64,000 nt of DNA from an uncultured Pseudomonadales bacterium. Lineage in GTDB: Bacteria; Pseudomonadota; Gammaproteobacteria; Pseudomonadales; Cellvibrionaceae. Positions 43,106 to 53,003 of this stretch are shown piece after piece. Below the pieces are notes generated by a model that ran no database searches, was not told the origin of the DNA, and saw nothing but the letters and a program-made list of their open reading frames with translations. Both the position numbers and the translations under genes were made by a program. The stretch is from assembly GCA_947487765.1 (NCBI GenBank), contig CANKXO010000006.1, forward strand, positions 62,001-126,000. The letters run 5' to 3'. Every line of letters begins with the position of its first letter. Positions within the stretch are counted from its first letter, which is position 1.

Positions 43106-44941
43106 CTAAATTGCTTCTATCTTTTCTTTGAAGTATCCCGGACTGAGTATTTGAGGTAGGACTTCAGCTTCTTGGCCAGCTTCCGGTGGGTATAGAAGAT
43201 ATAGTGGGACACCGCCTCGTTTGTATTTTTCTAGTAATTGGGTGATTTCAGGGTCGTAATTAGTCCAATCCCCTTTTATCAGGTGTATACCTTTGCTTCT
43301 CATTGTTTCTAGCATAGTGTCTGTAAAGGCGACTTTTTCATTAGCAATACAGGTGATACACCAGTCAGCTGTCATATTGATAAAAACAGCTTCCCCTTTT
43401 TGGCGTAATTCATTGAGTCGCTCGGGGCTGTAGGTTTCCCATTCTGATGATGAAACAGCAGCCTTTGTGGCAAGAGGTTGTTTGCTGTTGCTCCAGCTAA
43501 TACCGGCGATCAGAATAAGAGTGAGTATGCTGGCGACAGAAAGGACAGGTTTAACACGTTCTCCAAGCCAGAATATAAAAACGATGGCAAGGCCTCCTAA
43601 TATTACCAGTGCAGTTATATTGGGCCCCAATTGTCGGCTTAATACCCAAAGTAGCCAAATAGCCGTCAAGTATAAAGGGAATGCCAATGCTTGTTTAAAA
43701 GTTTCCATCCATGCGCCCGGTTGAGGGAGCCACTTATTCAGTTGAGGCGCATAACTTAATAGAAGTAGTGGTAATGCCATGCCGAAGCCGAGGCTTGCAA
43801 AGATAGTTAAAGCGATCCACCAAGGTTGTGTGATGGCAAAGCCGAGAGCTGGGGCCATAAAAGGTGCTGTGCAGGGGCTGGCGACTACAGCGGCTAATAC
43901 ACCGGTAAAGTAAGACTGTTTAAGTCCGTTTCCTTGGGTAAGTCCTTGTCCGGCACTCATCCAGCGAGTGCCAATGGTAATGTGACCAGAAAGTGCCAGT
44001 CCCATAATAAAGAACAAATACACAAGTACAGTCACAAAACCAGGAGATTGTAATTGGAAGCCCCATCCTACGGCCTGCCCTGCGGCGCGCACGGCGAGTA
44101 ATAGGCCGGCAATGAGTATAAAGGTGCTGATAGCGCCTAATGTATAGCTCCACCCTTGATGGCGATGATTGCTTTCGCTATTTGCTAGGGATAATGCCTT
44201 TAATGAGAGTACGGGCAATACGCAGGGCATCAAATTTAATATCATGCCGCCAACGATTGCTAGGCAAATCATAGAAATAACTGTGGTTAGAGATGCGCTT
44301 TGTTTTGGTTGCTCTTGGGTAGTGCTACTAAGAGGAGCGAATTGTGACTCTGGTTCAACAACGGGAATGATCGAGTCATTGTTAACCGTAAAGCGCTGTG
44401 TTTGAGGTGGATAGCAAAGTCCTGCATCTGCACAGCCCTGAGAGACTACGGTTAATTCATACCCTGGGTTTTGTGGTAGTGCTGCTTGATCTATAAGGAC
44501 CTTTGCGTGGTGGTAGTGTTTTTCAACATCTTTTTCAAAGATAGGGTCATATTTGATAATGCCTACTGGCAGGGTTGCGTTAATCGGTTTGTTATTTACC
44601 GAAAAACGGAATTGTTCCCCATATAAAAAATATTCTTCTGCAATTACCCAGTCTAATGATAAGCCCTTGCTTGTACCTGCAATAGAGAGTTGGTAGGCTT
44701 CTTCAACCGGTAAGAACTCGTCTTCGGTGCCTAGCTCGTCGAGGCTGATATCGTCATCATCACTTTCGTTAGTGATGGCTGAATCTAAAGGTGTTGTTGC
44801 TTCTGAGAACTGAGGTTGACCAGAACTGTCTGTGTCGAGAAGTTTGTCTAAGGAAGAGGCTCCGCTTGTAAGGCTTAAGCTACTGAGGCTAATGAAGAGC
44901 GTAATGATGCGGAGAAAACGAAATTTTATAGCGGGCTTCAT
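43106..44941 (-). CDS. dsbD: Thiol:disulfide interchange protein DsbD
   Basis: DsbD carries electrons from cytoplasmic thioredoxin to the periplasm for DsbC and other reducers. The 611-residue product has a signal peptide, the N-terminal immunoglobulin-like domain with CADAGLCYPPQTQRF, a membrane core of about eight helices (~215-475) with cysteines in LNLMPCVLPVLSLK and ASPCTAPFMAPALG, and a C-terminal thioredoxin domain with ADWCITCIANEK. All six expected cysteines are visible. It is divergent from the TPR-like gene at 45066. Confidence 0.97.
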   Translation of the reverse strand: MKPAIKFRFLRIITLFISLSSLSLTSGASSLDKLLDTDSSGQPQFSEATTPLDSAITNESDDDDISLDELGTEDEFLPVEEAYQLSIAGTSKGLSLDWVIAEEYFLYGEQFRFSVNNKPINATLPVGIIKYDPIFEKDVEKHYHHAKVLIDQAALPQNPGYELTVVSQGCADAGLCYPPQTQRFTVNNDSIIPVVEPESQFAPLSSTTQEQPKQSASLTTVISMICLAIVGGMILNLMPCVLPVLSLKALSLANSESNHRHQGWSYTLGAISTFILIAGLLLAVRAAGQAVGWGFQLQSPGFVTVLVYLFFIMGLALSGHITIGTRWMSAGQGLTQGNGLKQSYFTGVLAAVVASPCTAPFMAPALGFAITQPWWIALTIFASLGFGMALPLLLLSYAPQLNKWLPQPGAWMETFKQALAFPLYLTAIWLLWVLSRQLGPNITALVILGGLAIVFIFWLGERVKPVLSVASILTLILIAGISWSNSKQPLATKAAVSSSEWETYSPERLNELRQKGEAVFINMTADWCITCIANEKVAFTDTMLETMRSKGIHLIKGDWTNYDPEITQLLEKYKRGGVPLYLLYPPEAGQEAEVLPQILSPGYFKEKIEAI

Positions 44942-45065
44942 AAGGTTATAAATCGGTAGATGTCATATTCAAACAGTAAATCTTAAGACATTATGTTTTA
45001 AGTCTAGTTCGACCTATACGCAGTGTAACTTTTTTTTGTAAATTTGGGTGGTTAGGAGGGGACCA

Positions 45066-45791
45066 ATGTTAACTAATGTGATCTGTCTTCAGTTTTCTTT
45101 TCTTCAATTGCTGATGAGGCGCCAATTCTGGCTATTCTGCTTGCTGATAATGCCCTTAATGTCGGAAGCATCCTTGCAGGTTGCTATTAACGAGCTGCTC
45201 GAAAAGGCAGAACAAGATGTTCTGGCGGATCGCTTAACAACGCCTGTTAGTAATAATGCTTACGATCGTTATAAGGCTGTGTTATTACTGGATCAGGGCA
45301 ACCAGAGAGCCGCTTTGGGATTAAGGTCTATTGCAGCTCGTTATATGGATATGGCTCGATTCAGTGTTAAAAAAAGACGATTTGCTAAAGCGCGTAACCA
45401 GTTGTCTCAGGCGGTTTATGTCAATGGCCGTACGCCGCAAACACAACGATTGACGCAAGACATTCGTAAAGCAGAAAAGCAAGCTCGGTTAGCTAGGGTG
45501 GAGGCTTCTGGCCCGGCGCCTGTTATTAAAAAAGTAGATGCTGAGCAAAAGACGTTTTCATTGAATCCCGCTGATTTAAGCCAGCGTAACCAGTCCGTTA
45601 AAAGCCATTTGGCCTCGCTAGGGCAGCGAGTTCAAGACACTAAAGAATATGTCTTAATTTATGCTCGAAATGACTCTGAAGGCCGTTGGATATATCAGCA
45701 AATGCGCAAGGCAAGTACTGGGTATCGATTAAGAGGGGATATTAAGCGGCATAAAAAACCCAGGGTTGTATTGCAGGAGCCTTTAGACTGA
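45066..45791 (+). CDS. Exported or membrane-anchored helical-repeat protein
   Basis: The start is the ATG at 45066 behind a near-perfect AGGAGGGG; a GTG 18 bases earlier is in frame. The 241-residue product has a hydrophobic segment at ~17-36 (MRRQFWLFCLLIMPLMSEAS), which may be a signal or an anchor, then TPR-like helix pairs (NNAYDRYKAVLLLDQGNQRA, RFSVKKRRFAKARNQLSQAV). A basic/proline linker and a C-terminal segment (ARNDSEGRWIYQQMRKASTG) resemble a small peptidoglycan- or complex-binding module. The family is conserved in gammaproteobacteria, but I cannot name a function. It converges on the fructosamine kinase gene with 4 bp between them. Confidence 0.7.
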   Translation: MLTNVICLQFSFLQLLMRRQFWLFCLLIMPLMSEASLQVAINELLEKAEQDVLADRLTTPVSNNAYDRYKAVLLLDQGNQRAALGLRSIAARYMDMARFSVKKRRFAKARNQLSQAVYVNGRTPQTQRLTQDIRKAEKQARLARVEASGPAPVIKKVDAEQKTFSLNPADLSQRNQSVKSHLASLGQRVQDTKEYVLIYARNDSEGRWIYQQMRKASTGYRLRGDIKRHKKPRVVLQEPLD

Positions 45792-45795
45792 GGCC

Positions 45796-46704
45796 TTAGG
45801 TGTTTTCTTTTATTATTGATGTCATGGTGCTGATGCAGTTACTTAAGTAACTACTTCCAAATAAATTTAAATGATTGAATTGATGGTAAAGATTGTACAG
45901 AGGTCGGCGAAGAAGAAAAGTTTCATCTAATGGCCAGATCGCGTTATAACCATCGTAAAATTCTTTTTCAAAACCGCTGAATAAATATGTCATCGCCACA
46001 TCAGTTTCTCGGTCGCCATAATAACAAGCAGGGTCGTAGATGATGGGTGTTCCATCGTCGAGATAAGCTTTGTTGCCACTCCATAGGTCACCATGAAGTA
46101 ACGATGCTTGAGGGTGATGATCGCCTAGTGCATCAGGAATATATTTTAGTAACCTGTCAGAGAGAGCCTTTAAAGGTCCTTTATAGCCGTTTGAGTAAGC
46201 GAGTTCTATTTGGGGTTGCATACGGTTTTCGAGCCAGAATTCTAGCCAGCTATTTTTGTATCTATTTTTTTGTGGCGTACTACCGATAAAATTATCTTCT
46301 AGAAAACCAAATTGAGTGTGAGTTGTTTTATGTAATTCAGCAAGTTGCACTCCCAGCTTGTATTCATTGTTTTTTGAGGTGAGTGGTAAATATTCCAAGA
46401 CTAAAAAGCTGTAGTCGAGATGTTTTCCACATACAATAGGTTTGGGCACATGCAGAGTGTTGGTTTCAATAATAGTATTTAATCCTAATACCTCTGAAGA
46501 AAAGTTATCTAAAAAACTACTAGTGTTAATTTTCGTAAAGAAAGCTAAGTCATTATTGTTGTTCCTCACAATATAGCTTTCACTAATATCTCCTCCCGTG
46601 ACCCTTTCACTGGATGTGATTGAAAAATCACTATCCAGTGCGAAAGCTATCTCTTTTGAAATAAAATTAAATAGTGGCTTCTTATCCTGCTGTTTTGCAA
46701 ACAT
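45796..46704 (-). CDS. Fructosamine kinase family protein
   Basis: The 302-residue product is an aminoglycoside-phosphotransferase-fold kinase of the fructosamine kinase family, which phosphorylates ketoamine adducts of glycated lysines so that they decompose. Motifs are the ATP-site LVLEYLPL, the catalytic HGDLWSGNKAYLDDGTPI and the metal-binding IIYDPACYYGDRETDVAMTY. It begins 5 bp after the SbmA-like transporter on the same strand, so the two are one transcript. Whether the pair cooperates on glycated peptides is speculation. Confidence 0.92.
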   Translation of the reverse strand: MFAKQQDKKPLFNFISKEIAFALDSDFSITSSERVTGGDISESYIVRNNNNDLAFFTKINTSSFLDNFSSEVLGLNTIIETNTLHVPKPIVCGKHLDYSFLVLEYLPLTSKNNEYKLGVQLAELHKTTHTQFGFLEDNFIGSTPQKNRYKNSWLEFWLENRMQPQIELAYSNGYKGPLKALSDRLLKYIPDALGDHHPQASLLHGDLWSGNKAYLDDGTPIIYDPACYYGDRETDVAMTYLFSGFEKEFYDGYNAIWPLDETFLLRRPLYNLYHQFNHLNLFGSSYLSNCISTMTSIIKENT

Positions 46705-46709
46705 TCGTT

Positions 46710-47942
46710 TTAGCTTGTAACAAAATCTTGATCTATTTCCGGTAGTGGTTCATGTCGTATTGCTGACTCAAATGATGCTAAACGTTTATATACAGACAGT
46801 AGTTCAACAATTGTTGTCCATGAATTGACAAGGTACTGGAATGAATTACTTACCTGACTAAATGCTGTCAGTATTTGTTGTAAAATACCAAAAGTTATAG
46901 CGCCTACTGCAATGGTGGGGACTAATATTATGTATACAAAAATATTATCCGCTTGAATATAGAGCATTCTTGCAATATTAAAATACATGTAATGGAAGTA
47001 TAATTTGAAATAGTTCTTGCGAACGTTAGCAAATAATTCTTTCAGCGTAATGGGCTGAGCGCGTTCAGTGTCGTCTTCTCCATATACTAATTCTTTACGA
47101 TAAGCCGCTTCAACTCGTTGATTTTTAAACTCTAGTCCTGGCAATTTAATACCGACAATGGCTAATACTCCAGTACCAAAGATGGACCAGACGATTGCTG
47201 CAGTAAATAGTGGATAAGGGATGGCGCCGACGATGGGTAACTCGCTGACATACTGAGATAAAGACCAGAGGACGGGTAAAAATGCGAATAGAGTCATTAC
47301 TGCATCAATTAAAGCAACGCCTAAATTTTCCATTATCGTTGCAAAGCGCATAGTGTCTTCTTGAACCCTTTGTGATGCGCCTTCAACATGACGAACATTT
47401 TTCCATTGTTCGGTATAGTAATCATTCATGGCGGTGCGCCAGCGAAAGATAAAGTGACTAACTAAAAAGCGTGTTGCAACAAATACGAATATGGCAAGAA
47501 ATGCGATTTCGGCAAAAATAAAAATTAACTCATAGAGCTGGCCCGCAGTCACATCAGAATCTTCTGATAATGCATTTTGCACTGAATCAAAAAATGGGCG
47601 GCGCCAGTTATTGATGGCGACAGAAACCTGTACCGAAAAATAAGTAGAGAATAATATAAGTGCTGAGCCGAGGATGGACCATATCTGCCACTGATGAGGC
47701 GATGTTTTAAACCAAAAAGCAGCAAAGATTCCTATTGATACTAGATAGTACCCATAAAAAAGTAAGAATGAGTCTGTCACAAAGTGACCAAGACCAATAG
47801 TTGGCTCTGGCTCATTGAGGTCTAGACCGAAAAAATTCCCAATATCGGTGTTGAAGCTGTACCAAATAAAACTGCTGACTATTGCCCAAATTACAACAGA
47901 GATAAAAAACCATTTGGGATTAGGAAAAAAGGATTTAAACAT
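46710..47942 (-). CDS. SbmA/BacA-like peptide uptake transporter
   Basis: The 410-residue product is a membrane protein of the SbmA/BacA family: [20 protein letters not shown] at the start, helices at ~12-30, ~58-80, ~85-105, ~140-165 and ~210-260, and the conserved [20 protein letters not shown] and [18 protein letters not shown]. SbmA imports peptides, including proline-rich antimicrobials and microcins, by proton gradient. No ATPase domain is fused. The first gene of a two-gene transcript with the fructosamine kinase. Confidence 0.93.
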   Translation of the reverse strand: MFKSFFPNPKWFFISVVIWAIVSSFIWYSFNTDIGNFFGLDLNEPEPTIGLGHFVTDSFLLFYGYYLVSIGIFAAFWFKTSPHQWQIWSILGSALILFSTYFSVQVSVAINNWRRPFFDSVQNALSEDSDVTAGQLYELIFIFAEIAFLAIFVFVATRFLVSHFIFRWRTAMNDYYTEQWKNVRHVEGASQRVQEDTMRFATIMENLGVALIDAVMTLFAFLPVLWSLSQYVSELPIVGAIPYPLFTAAIVWSIFGTGVLAIVGIKLPGLEFKNQRVEAAYRKELVYGEDDTERAQPITLKELFANVRKNYFKLYFHYMYFNIARMLYIQADNIFVYIILVPTIAVGAITFGILQQILTAFSQVSNSFQYLVNSWTTIVELLSVYKRLASFESAIRHEPLPEIDQDFVTS

Positions 47943-48261
47943 AATATTATTCTTCTGAGATTCGAAAATAAGTTATAGCCGTTAAGCTAGACAAGTTTAC
48001 GGGTGATTAATTCATGGGGAGACTAATAACCATTTTTTTTTAAAGGGAATAGCGTTTGATATCTGAGGTTGGTTGTTTAATGAACGGCTGGTCATGGTGG
48101 TTTGTATCGTTCCTATGAAATAACTGGAATGATAACGTCTTTATATGGCAAATTCGTAGTACAAGTTTTGTATTTTATCGTATATGTTCGGTAGTACAGT
48201 GTTGGTGACGTAAAAAATGCCATCAAGATCAGGTATGATGCTATTTAATCGATACGAATCC
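47943..48261. other. Gene-free stretch between divergent sbmA-like and sodB genes
   Basis: No gene is seen. It has an A/T-rich tract at ~48029-48043 and must contain the promoter of the minus-strand transporter gene. No known regulator box is certain. Confidence 0.4.
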
Positions 48262-48290
48262 TTGAAATTTGCTGGAATCAGCCTTATCTA
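48262..48290 (+). promoter_or_regulatory. Candidate sigma-70 promoter of sodB
   Basis: TTGAAA (48262-48267) and TATCTA (48285-48290) are 17 bases apart, giving a leader of about 70 bases before the sodB ATG. No Fur box is obvious. Confidence 0.4.
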
Positions 48291-48364
48291 AGCACGAGTA
48301 TAAATACAATATTACGGGCGCTACAGCCGGTATCCAACTCCCACTGAAATATAGGATAAAACTA

Positions 48365-48943
48365 ATGTCATTTGAACTTCCTGCACTGCCTTATGAAAGA
48401 AATGCGCTTGAGCCACATATTTCTTCTGAGACCTTAGATTTTCATTATGGTAAGCATCATCAAACCTATGTCACTAAATTAAATGGCCTTGTTCCAGGCA
48501 GTGAGTTTGAAGGTAAAAGCTTAGAAGATATTATTAAGGCATCTTCTGGTGGTGTTTTTAATAATGCTGCTCAAATCTGGAACCACACTTTTTATTGGAA
48601 TAGCTTAAGCCCTAATGGCGGCGGTGCAGCTTCTGGCGCACTAGGTGATGCGATCAATGCAAAATGGGGTAGCCACGAGAAGTTTGTAGAAGAGTTCTCT
48701 ACTCAAGCAGCCAATAATTTTGGTTCTGGTTGGACTTGGTTAGTAAAAACAGCAGCTGGCGATTTGGATATTGTGAATACCAGCAATGCGGGCTGCCCAC
48801 TAACCGATGGTCACACGCCTCTATTAACATGTGATGTTTGGGAGCATGCTTACTATATCGATTACCGTAATGCTCGCCCTAAATACCTAGAGGCCTTTTG
48901 GGCGTTAGTAAATTGGGATTTTGCAGCAAGTAATTATTCTTAA
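48365..48943 (+). CDS. sodB: Superoxide dismutase, iron type
   Basis: SodB converts superoxide to oxygen and peroxide in the cytoplasm. The start is the ATG at 48365 ([18 protein letters not shown]) after AGGAT; the frame is open much further up, but that is not family-like. The 192-residue product has the metal ligands: H in [11 protein letters not shown] in [12 protein letters not shown], and the D and H of [20 protein letters not shown]. The [12 protein letters not shown] and [11 protein letters not shown] segments mark the Fe type over the Mn type. Confidence 0.97.
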   Translation: MSFELPALPYERNALEPHISSETLDFHYGKHHQTYVTKLNGLVPGSEFEGKSLEDIIKASSGGVFNNAAQIWNHTFYWNSLSPNGGGAASGALGDAINAKWGSHEKFVEEFSTQAANNFGSGWTWLVKTAAGDLDIVNTSNAGCPLTDGHTPLLTCDVWEHAYYIDYRNARPKYLEAFWALVNWDFAASNYS

Positions 48944-49203
48944 TTTTCAATAACTTGCTACATTAATCGCTTCTGTATGGGTGGCAGCCGTTTTGGCTGT
49001 TATCCATTTCACCTATATATTACTTCTCTCTATCTATAACATTCTACGCTGTTATTAGTGTTTTATTTCATTTCCATATACCACCTTTATTAGTTGCTTA
49101 TACCTATTTAGTGTTAGAAATTTCCATTTCTTCATTGACAATTATCTCTTAAGTTTTATAATTTTCAGTAATTTCTGAAAATTCAGTAAATATAGGATCT
49201 GTT

Positions 49204-49755
49204 GTGACGTTATCGAATAGTAGTGAAGCATTTGTATTGCATTTTGGTGAGATGGGGAGCCGTTGGGGATTTAATCGTACGGTCGGGCAGATTTATGCAT
49301 TGCTTGTAATCCATGAAGAACCGCTTAATGCGGATCAAATCGGCGAGCTATTAAGGGTCAGCCGCAGTAATGTCAGCATGGGGATTAAAGAGCTTCAGTC
49401 TTGGCGTTTGGTTACACTACATCATATACCGGGTGATCGGAAAGATTACTTTTCTGTTTCTGGCAGCATGTGGGATATGGCTCGTACAGTATTTGAAGAG
49501 CGTCGCAAGCGAGAGCTAGATCCTACCTTATCATTGTTACGTTCTCATTTGTTGGAAGCGCCAGAAACGCAATCAGATGCCTACGCACAGGAAAAAATGC
49601 GAGAAATTCACGACTTACTGGAGCTCTTAAATCAATGGGCCAATAGTTTAAATACGCTCAACCCAGAAACCTTACAGTCTTTAATGAAGTTAGGTTCTGG
49701 TGTCAGTAAGTTACTTGAGTTTAAAAGTAAGGTGGGACGAAAGGAGTCAGAGTAG
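49204..49755 (+). CDS. GbsR/MarR-family transcriptional regulator
   Basis: The 183-residue product starts with GTG behind AGGAT. It has a GbsR-like winged-helix domain: EMGSRWGFNRTVGQIYALLV, then the recognition helices DQIGELLRVSRSNVSMGIKE and the wing WRLVTLHHIPGDRKDYF. A long helical C-terminus follows. It precedes the bd oxidase genes cydA and cydB by 107 bp on the same strand, so it may regulate them, as does the regulator found next to cyanide-insensitive oxidase genes in several gammaproteobacteria. Confidence 0.85.
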   Translation: MTLSNSSEAFVLHFGEMGSRWGFNRTVGQIYALLVIHEEPLNADQIGELLRVSRSNVSMGIKELQSWRLVTLHHIPGDRKDYFSVSGSMWDMARTVFEERRKRELDPTLSLLRSHLLEAPETQSDAYAQEKMREIHDLLELLNQWANSLNTLNPETLQSLMKLGSGVSKLLEFKSKVGRKESE

Positions 49756-49862
49756 GTTTAGAGCAAATTAATTTGTTTGCATTTTTTTAATATTTTTCTT
49801 TACGTCAATTTAGGTTTGCTCGCGATGAGCTGAATTTGAATTAATCGCCGCTAGAGGTTCTT

Positions 49863-51266
49863 ATGCTTGATACGCTCATGTTGTCTCGAATTCAGTTCGC
49901 AACCAATATCAGTTTTCATATTTTATTCCCCAGTATCACCATTGCGATGTGTTGGATTCTTTTTTATTTTAAATGCCGTTATGACTTTTCTAAAAATCCA
50001 GTCTGGATGCGCGCCTATCGCTTTTGGGTAAAAATTTTTGCACTGACTTTTGCCTTGGGAGTGGTTAGTGGCATTACTATGTCATTTCAGTTTGGTACAA
50101 ACTGGCCAGGTTTTATGGAAAGAGTCGGTAATATTGCGGGTCCTCTTCTTGGCTATGAAGTTTTAACGGCCTTCTTTTTAGAAGCAACTTTTTTAGGAAT
50201 TATGTTATTTGGTATTCGTCGAGTACCTAGCAGAATACATACATTAGCTACTTTACTAGTGGCTATTGGTACAACCTTATCAGCATTTTGGATTATTGCA
50301 CTCAATTCATGGATGCAAACCCCAGCCGGCTTTGAAATGCGTGAGGGAGTTGCTTTTCCTTTGGATTGGTGGGCTATTATTTTTAACCCCTCTTTTCCCT
50401 ATCGACTAATGCATGTTCTTTTAGCGTCGGGTTTAACTGCTGGTTTCTTGGTTGCAGGTATTTCCGCCTACCGCATTTTAAAAGGTGACAAAAAACGTGC
50501 CCCTTATATAGCATTAAAAACAGCCGTCTTTATGGTTGCCATATTGGCGCCATTGCAAGCCTTTGTTGGTGATTTGCACGGTTTAAATACATTTGAGCAT
50601 CAGCCACAGAAAGTAGCAGCAATGGAAGGCGTTTGGGAAACAGAGAAGGGAGCCCCTCTACTATTATTTGCTATTCCTGATGAGGAAGAACGAAAAAATC
50701 ATTTTGAAATTGCGATTCCTAATTTGGCTAGCTTGATTCTTACCCATAAGATTGATGGAGAAATTGTTGGCCTAAATGATTTTGTTGGTGAACATCCGCC
50801 AGTCAAACCCGTATTTTTTGGTTTCCGCATTATGGTTGGCTTAGGTTTGTTGATGATTCTTATTTCTTGGTCTGCCGTGTACTTATTTCTGCGCAGGAAA
50901 GAGTTGCCTAAAAGCTTATATAAGGTATTAGTCGCGATGAGTTTTTCAGGTTGGGTGGCCACGCTCGCGGGGTGGTATGTTACTGAAATTGGTCGTCAGC
51001 CTTACTTAGTCAGCGGCGTATTAAAAACTGCTGAAGCTGTGACAACAGTCCCTCCTAGTAACGTTGTATTTTCTTTGGCCTTGTATGCCATTGTCTATTC
51101 ATTTCTATTGTGGGCTTATATACACACTATCTTTTTAATGGCACGTCGTTCTGTGGATGTCGAAGAGTTTGAAACTGCTGACCCTTCAATGACACCTATT
51201 CCAGATACAATGTTTGAGGGTGCTGGTTCAAATGAGGGGATGATCGCTGGGGGAGTAAAGATATGA
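49863..51266 (+). CDS. cydA: Cytochrome bd oxidase subunit I, short Q-loop type
   Basis: CydA is the quinol-oxidising, heme-bearing subunit of a bd-type terminal oxidase. The 467-residue product has about nine membrane helices, the heme b595/d-side histidine H19 in NISFHILFP, H in RLMHVLLASGLTAG, and a GRQPY motif in place of the usual GRQPW. The periplasmic Q-loop (around residues 250-310) is short, like CioA of Pseudomonas and unlike E. coli CydA (522 residues), so this should be the cyanide-insensitive type. cydB overlaps its stop by 4 bp. Confidence 0.94.
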   Translation: MLDTLMLSRIQFATNISFHILFPSITIAMCWILFYFKCRYDFSKNPVWMRAYRFWVKIFALTFALGVVSGITMSFQFGTNWPGFMERVGNIAGPLLGYEVLTAFFLEATFLGIMLFGIRRVPSRIHTLATLLVAIGTTLSAFWIIALNSWMQTPAGFEMREGVAFPLDWWAIIFNPSFPYRLMHVLLASGLTAGFLVAGISAYRILKGDKKRAPYIALKTAVFMVAILAPLQAFVGDLHGLNTFEHQPQKVAAMEGVWETEKGAPLLLFAIPDEEERKNHFEIAIPNLASLILTHKIDGEIVGLNDFVGEHPPVKPVFFGFRIMVGLGLLMILISWSAVYLFLRRKELPKSLYKVLVAMSFSGWVATLAGWYVTEIGRQPYLVSGVLKTAEAVTTVPPSNVVFSLALYAIVYSFLLWAYIHTIFLMARRSVDVEEFETADPSMTPIPDTMFEGAGSNEGMIAGGVKI

Positions 51267-52264
51267 CTGCTGAAATGTATTGGTTGCCCATTATCTTTAT
51301 GGCGTTAATGGGCGTTGCTATTTTAGCGTATGCGATTTTAGATGGTTATGATTTGGGCGTAGGTATTTTATTGCCACTCAATAATGAATCTCAGCGAGAT
51401 ACAATGATAGCCTCCATAGGGCCATTTTGGGATGCTAACGAAACGTGGTTGGTTTTGGCGGTTGGTTTATTGCTGATTGCCTTTCCTTCTGCCCATAGTG
51501 CCGTACTTTATCATTTATATATTCCTGCCGTTATTATGCTGATTGGTTTAATTATGCGAGGCGTTGCTTTTGATTTTCGGGCTAAAGTCGCAGCAGATTA
51601 TAAATATGCTTGGGATTGTACGTTTAAAGCGGGTTCGTTAATCACTACTCTAGCTCAAGGATATATGCTGGGCTTGTATGTCATGGGTTTTCGTACAGAC
51701 TTAGAAGCTCAACTATTCACATTGCTTAGCTGTTTTGGTGTCACTGCTGCTTATAGTTTGATTGGCTCTGCTTGGTTAATAATGAAAACCGAAGGTGAAT
51801 TACAGAAACGTGCGATTCGCTGGGCTCGCACTGCATTAAAAATTACCTTTGTGGGTATTATTGCTGTCTGTATCGTGAATCCTATTGTCAATCAGGGTGT
51901 ATTCGATAAGTGGTTTGTATATCCGCGAGTTATGTTTGTATTACTGATACCGATTGTCACATTGAATTTATTTGTATTTCTGTATTTTCTGTTAAACCGC
52001 TTGCCTAGGGTAAACGATAGTTATAGTTGGGTTCCCTTTGTCGGTGTTACTGGCATTTTTATACTGAGTTTTATCGGTTTAGGCTTTAGTTTTTACCCTT
52101 ATATTGTGCCTTGGAATGTCACTATTTGGGAGGCGGCTAGTGCGCCCGAATCGCTAAAGTTTATTTTGGTAGGCGCGTTGATTGTTGTGCCGACTATTTT
52201 AATGTATACCATTTTTGCGTATAGGATTTTCAGAGGTAAAGCGACAGAGTTAAAATATTACTAA
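51263..52264 (+). CDS. cydB: Cytochrome bd oxidase subunit II
   Basis: The 333-residue product is the second, quinone-side subunit with about eight membrane helices: AILDGYDLGVGILLPL at the start, GPFWDANETWLVLAVGLLL, LIMRGVAFDFRAKV, and GLGFSFYPYIVPWNVTIWEA. The ATG overlaps the cydA stop (ATGA), a sign of coupled translation. No cydX-type small subunit gene is seen after it; the next gene, yigZ, converges and overlaps it by 4 bp. Confidence 0.95.
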   Translation: MTAEMYWLPIIFMALMGVAILAYAILDGYDLGVGILLPLNNESQRDTMIASIGPFWDANETWLVLAVGLLLIAFPSAHSAVLYHLYIPAVIMLIGLIMRGVAFDFRAKVAADYKYAWDCTFKAGSLITTLAQGYMLGLYVMGFRTDLEAQLFTLLSCFGVTAAYSLIGSAWLIMKTEGELQKRAIRWARTALKITFVGIIAVCIVNPIVNQGVFDKWFVYPRVMFVLLIPIVTLNLFVFLYFLLNRLPRVNDSYSWVPFVGVTGIFILSFIGLGFSFYPYIVPWNVTIWEAASAPESLKFILVGALIVVPTILMYTIFAYRIFRGKATELKYY

Positions 52265-52902
52265 GAGGTACGCAAATCACAGCTGGCCTCTTGGTTGTCA
52301 TCATGCAAAACAATGGTGCCATTACTCAGTGAATTCAAGTCGTTGCCCAGAGTAGGTAACGACTTGATAGGAACTGCAATGGTTAGTTTTACATCATTAT
52401 TAAAATCTTTATGAATGGTGTTTATTGAATGTTTTTCCAGCCAGTGTTCAACTTTACTGAGCATGCTGTAGGGTAGATTAATAGAAGCTGTTTGCCGAAC
52501 GAGATATTCCTGAGTAACCAAGTTTTTGACTGCATTGCTGGCAGATTGTGAATAGGCTCTGACTAAGCCTCCAGCCCCTAGTTTTATACCACCAAAATAC
52601 CGAGTAACAACAATGGTAGTATGGCCAAGGTTTGAGTGTTGTAGCACATTCAGTATGGGTTTTCCGGCAGTATCTTTTGGTTCTCCGTCGTCACTTTGGT
52701 CCATCCCATGTAAATCGTTAGGTGTGCCACTAATAAATGCCCAGCAGTTGTGGTTGGCGTCAGGATAACGTGATCTTGTTTCATTAATAAAAGCTTTAGC
52801 TTTTTCTCGGCTATCAGCATAGGCGACTGAGGTAATAAATCGGCTACGCTTAATTTCTAAATCAAATGTTTGAGGCTGTAAGGGGATAAGGTAACTTTCC
52901 AT
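52261..52902 (-). CDS. yigZ: YigZ/IMPACT family protein
   Basis: The 213-residue product starts at the ATG at 52902 (MESYLIPLQP), like E. coli YigZ; a TTG two codons earlier is in frame. It has the UPF0029 N-terminal domain FEIKRSRF-like segment (IKRSRFITSVAYADS), NHNCWAFISG, DDGEPKDTAGKPIL and VTRYFGGIKLGAGGLVRAYS, and a DUF1949 ferredoxin-like C-terminus. The family is linked to translation or protein turnover (eukaryotic IMPACT); the precise role is unclear. It converges with cydB, overlapping by 4 bp. Confidence 0.95.
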   Translation of the reverse strand: MESYLIPLQPQTFDLEIKRSRFITSVAYADSREKAKAFINETRSRYPDANHNCWAFISGTPNDLHGMDQSDDGEPKDTAGKPILNVLQHSNLGHTTIVVTRYFGGIKLGAGGLVRAYSQSASNAVKNLVTQEYLVRQTASINLPYSMLSKVEHWLEKHSINTIHKDFNNDVKLTIAVPIKSLPTLGNDLNSLSNGTIVLHDDNQEASCDLRTS

Positions 52903-53003
52903 TGCCAAATAATAACATACCTATATTCCCTCACTGCTATTTCTACTGTGAATAAGGGGGCTGATGTAAGTGGGAGGCTCTAAAGTTTTAACGGCCTTAA
53001 TTA

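Noticed and set aside
52265-52300. cydX-type small subunit gene after cydB
   Set aside because: The sequence directly after cydB is the yigZ 3' end on the other strand; no short hydrophobic ORF is seen.
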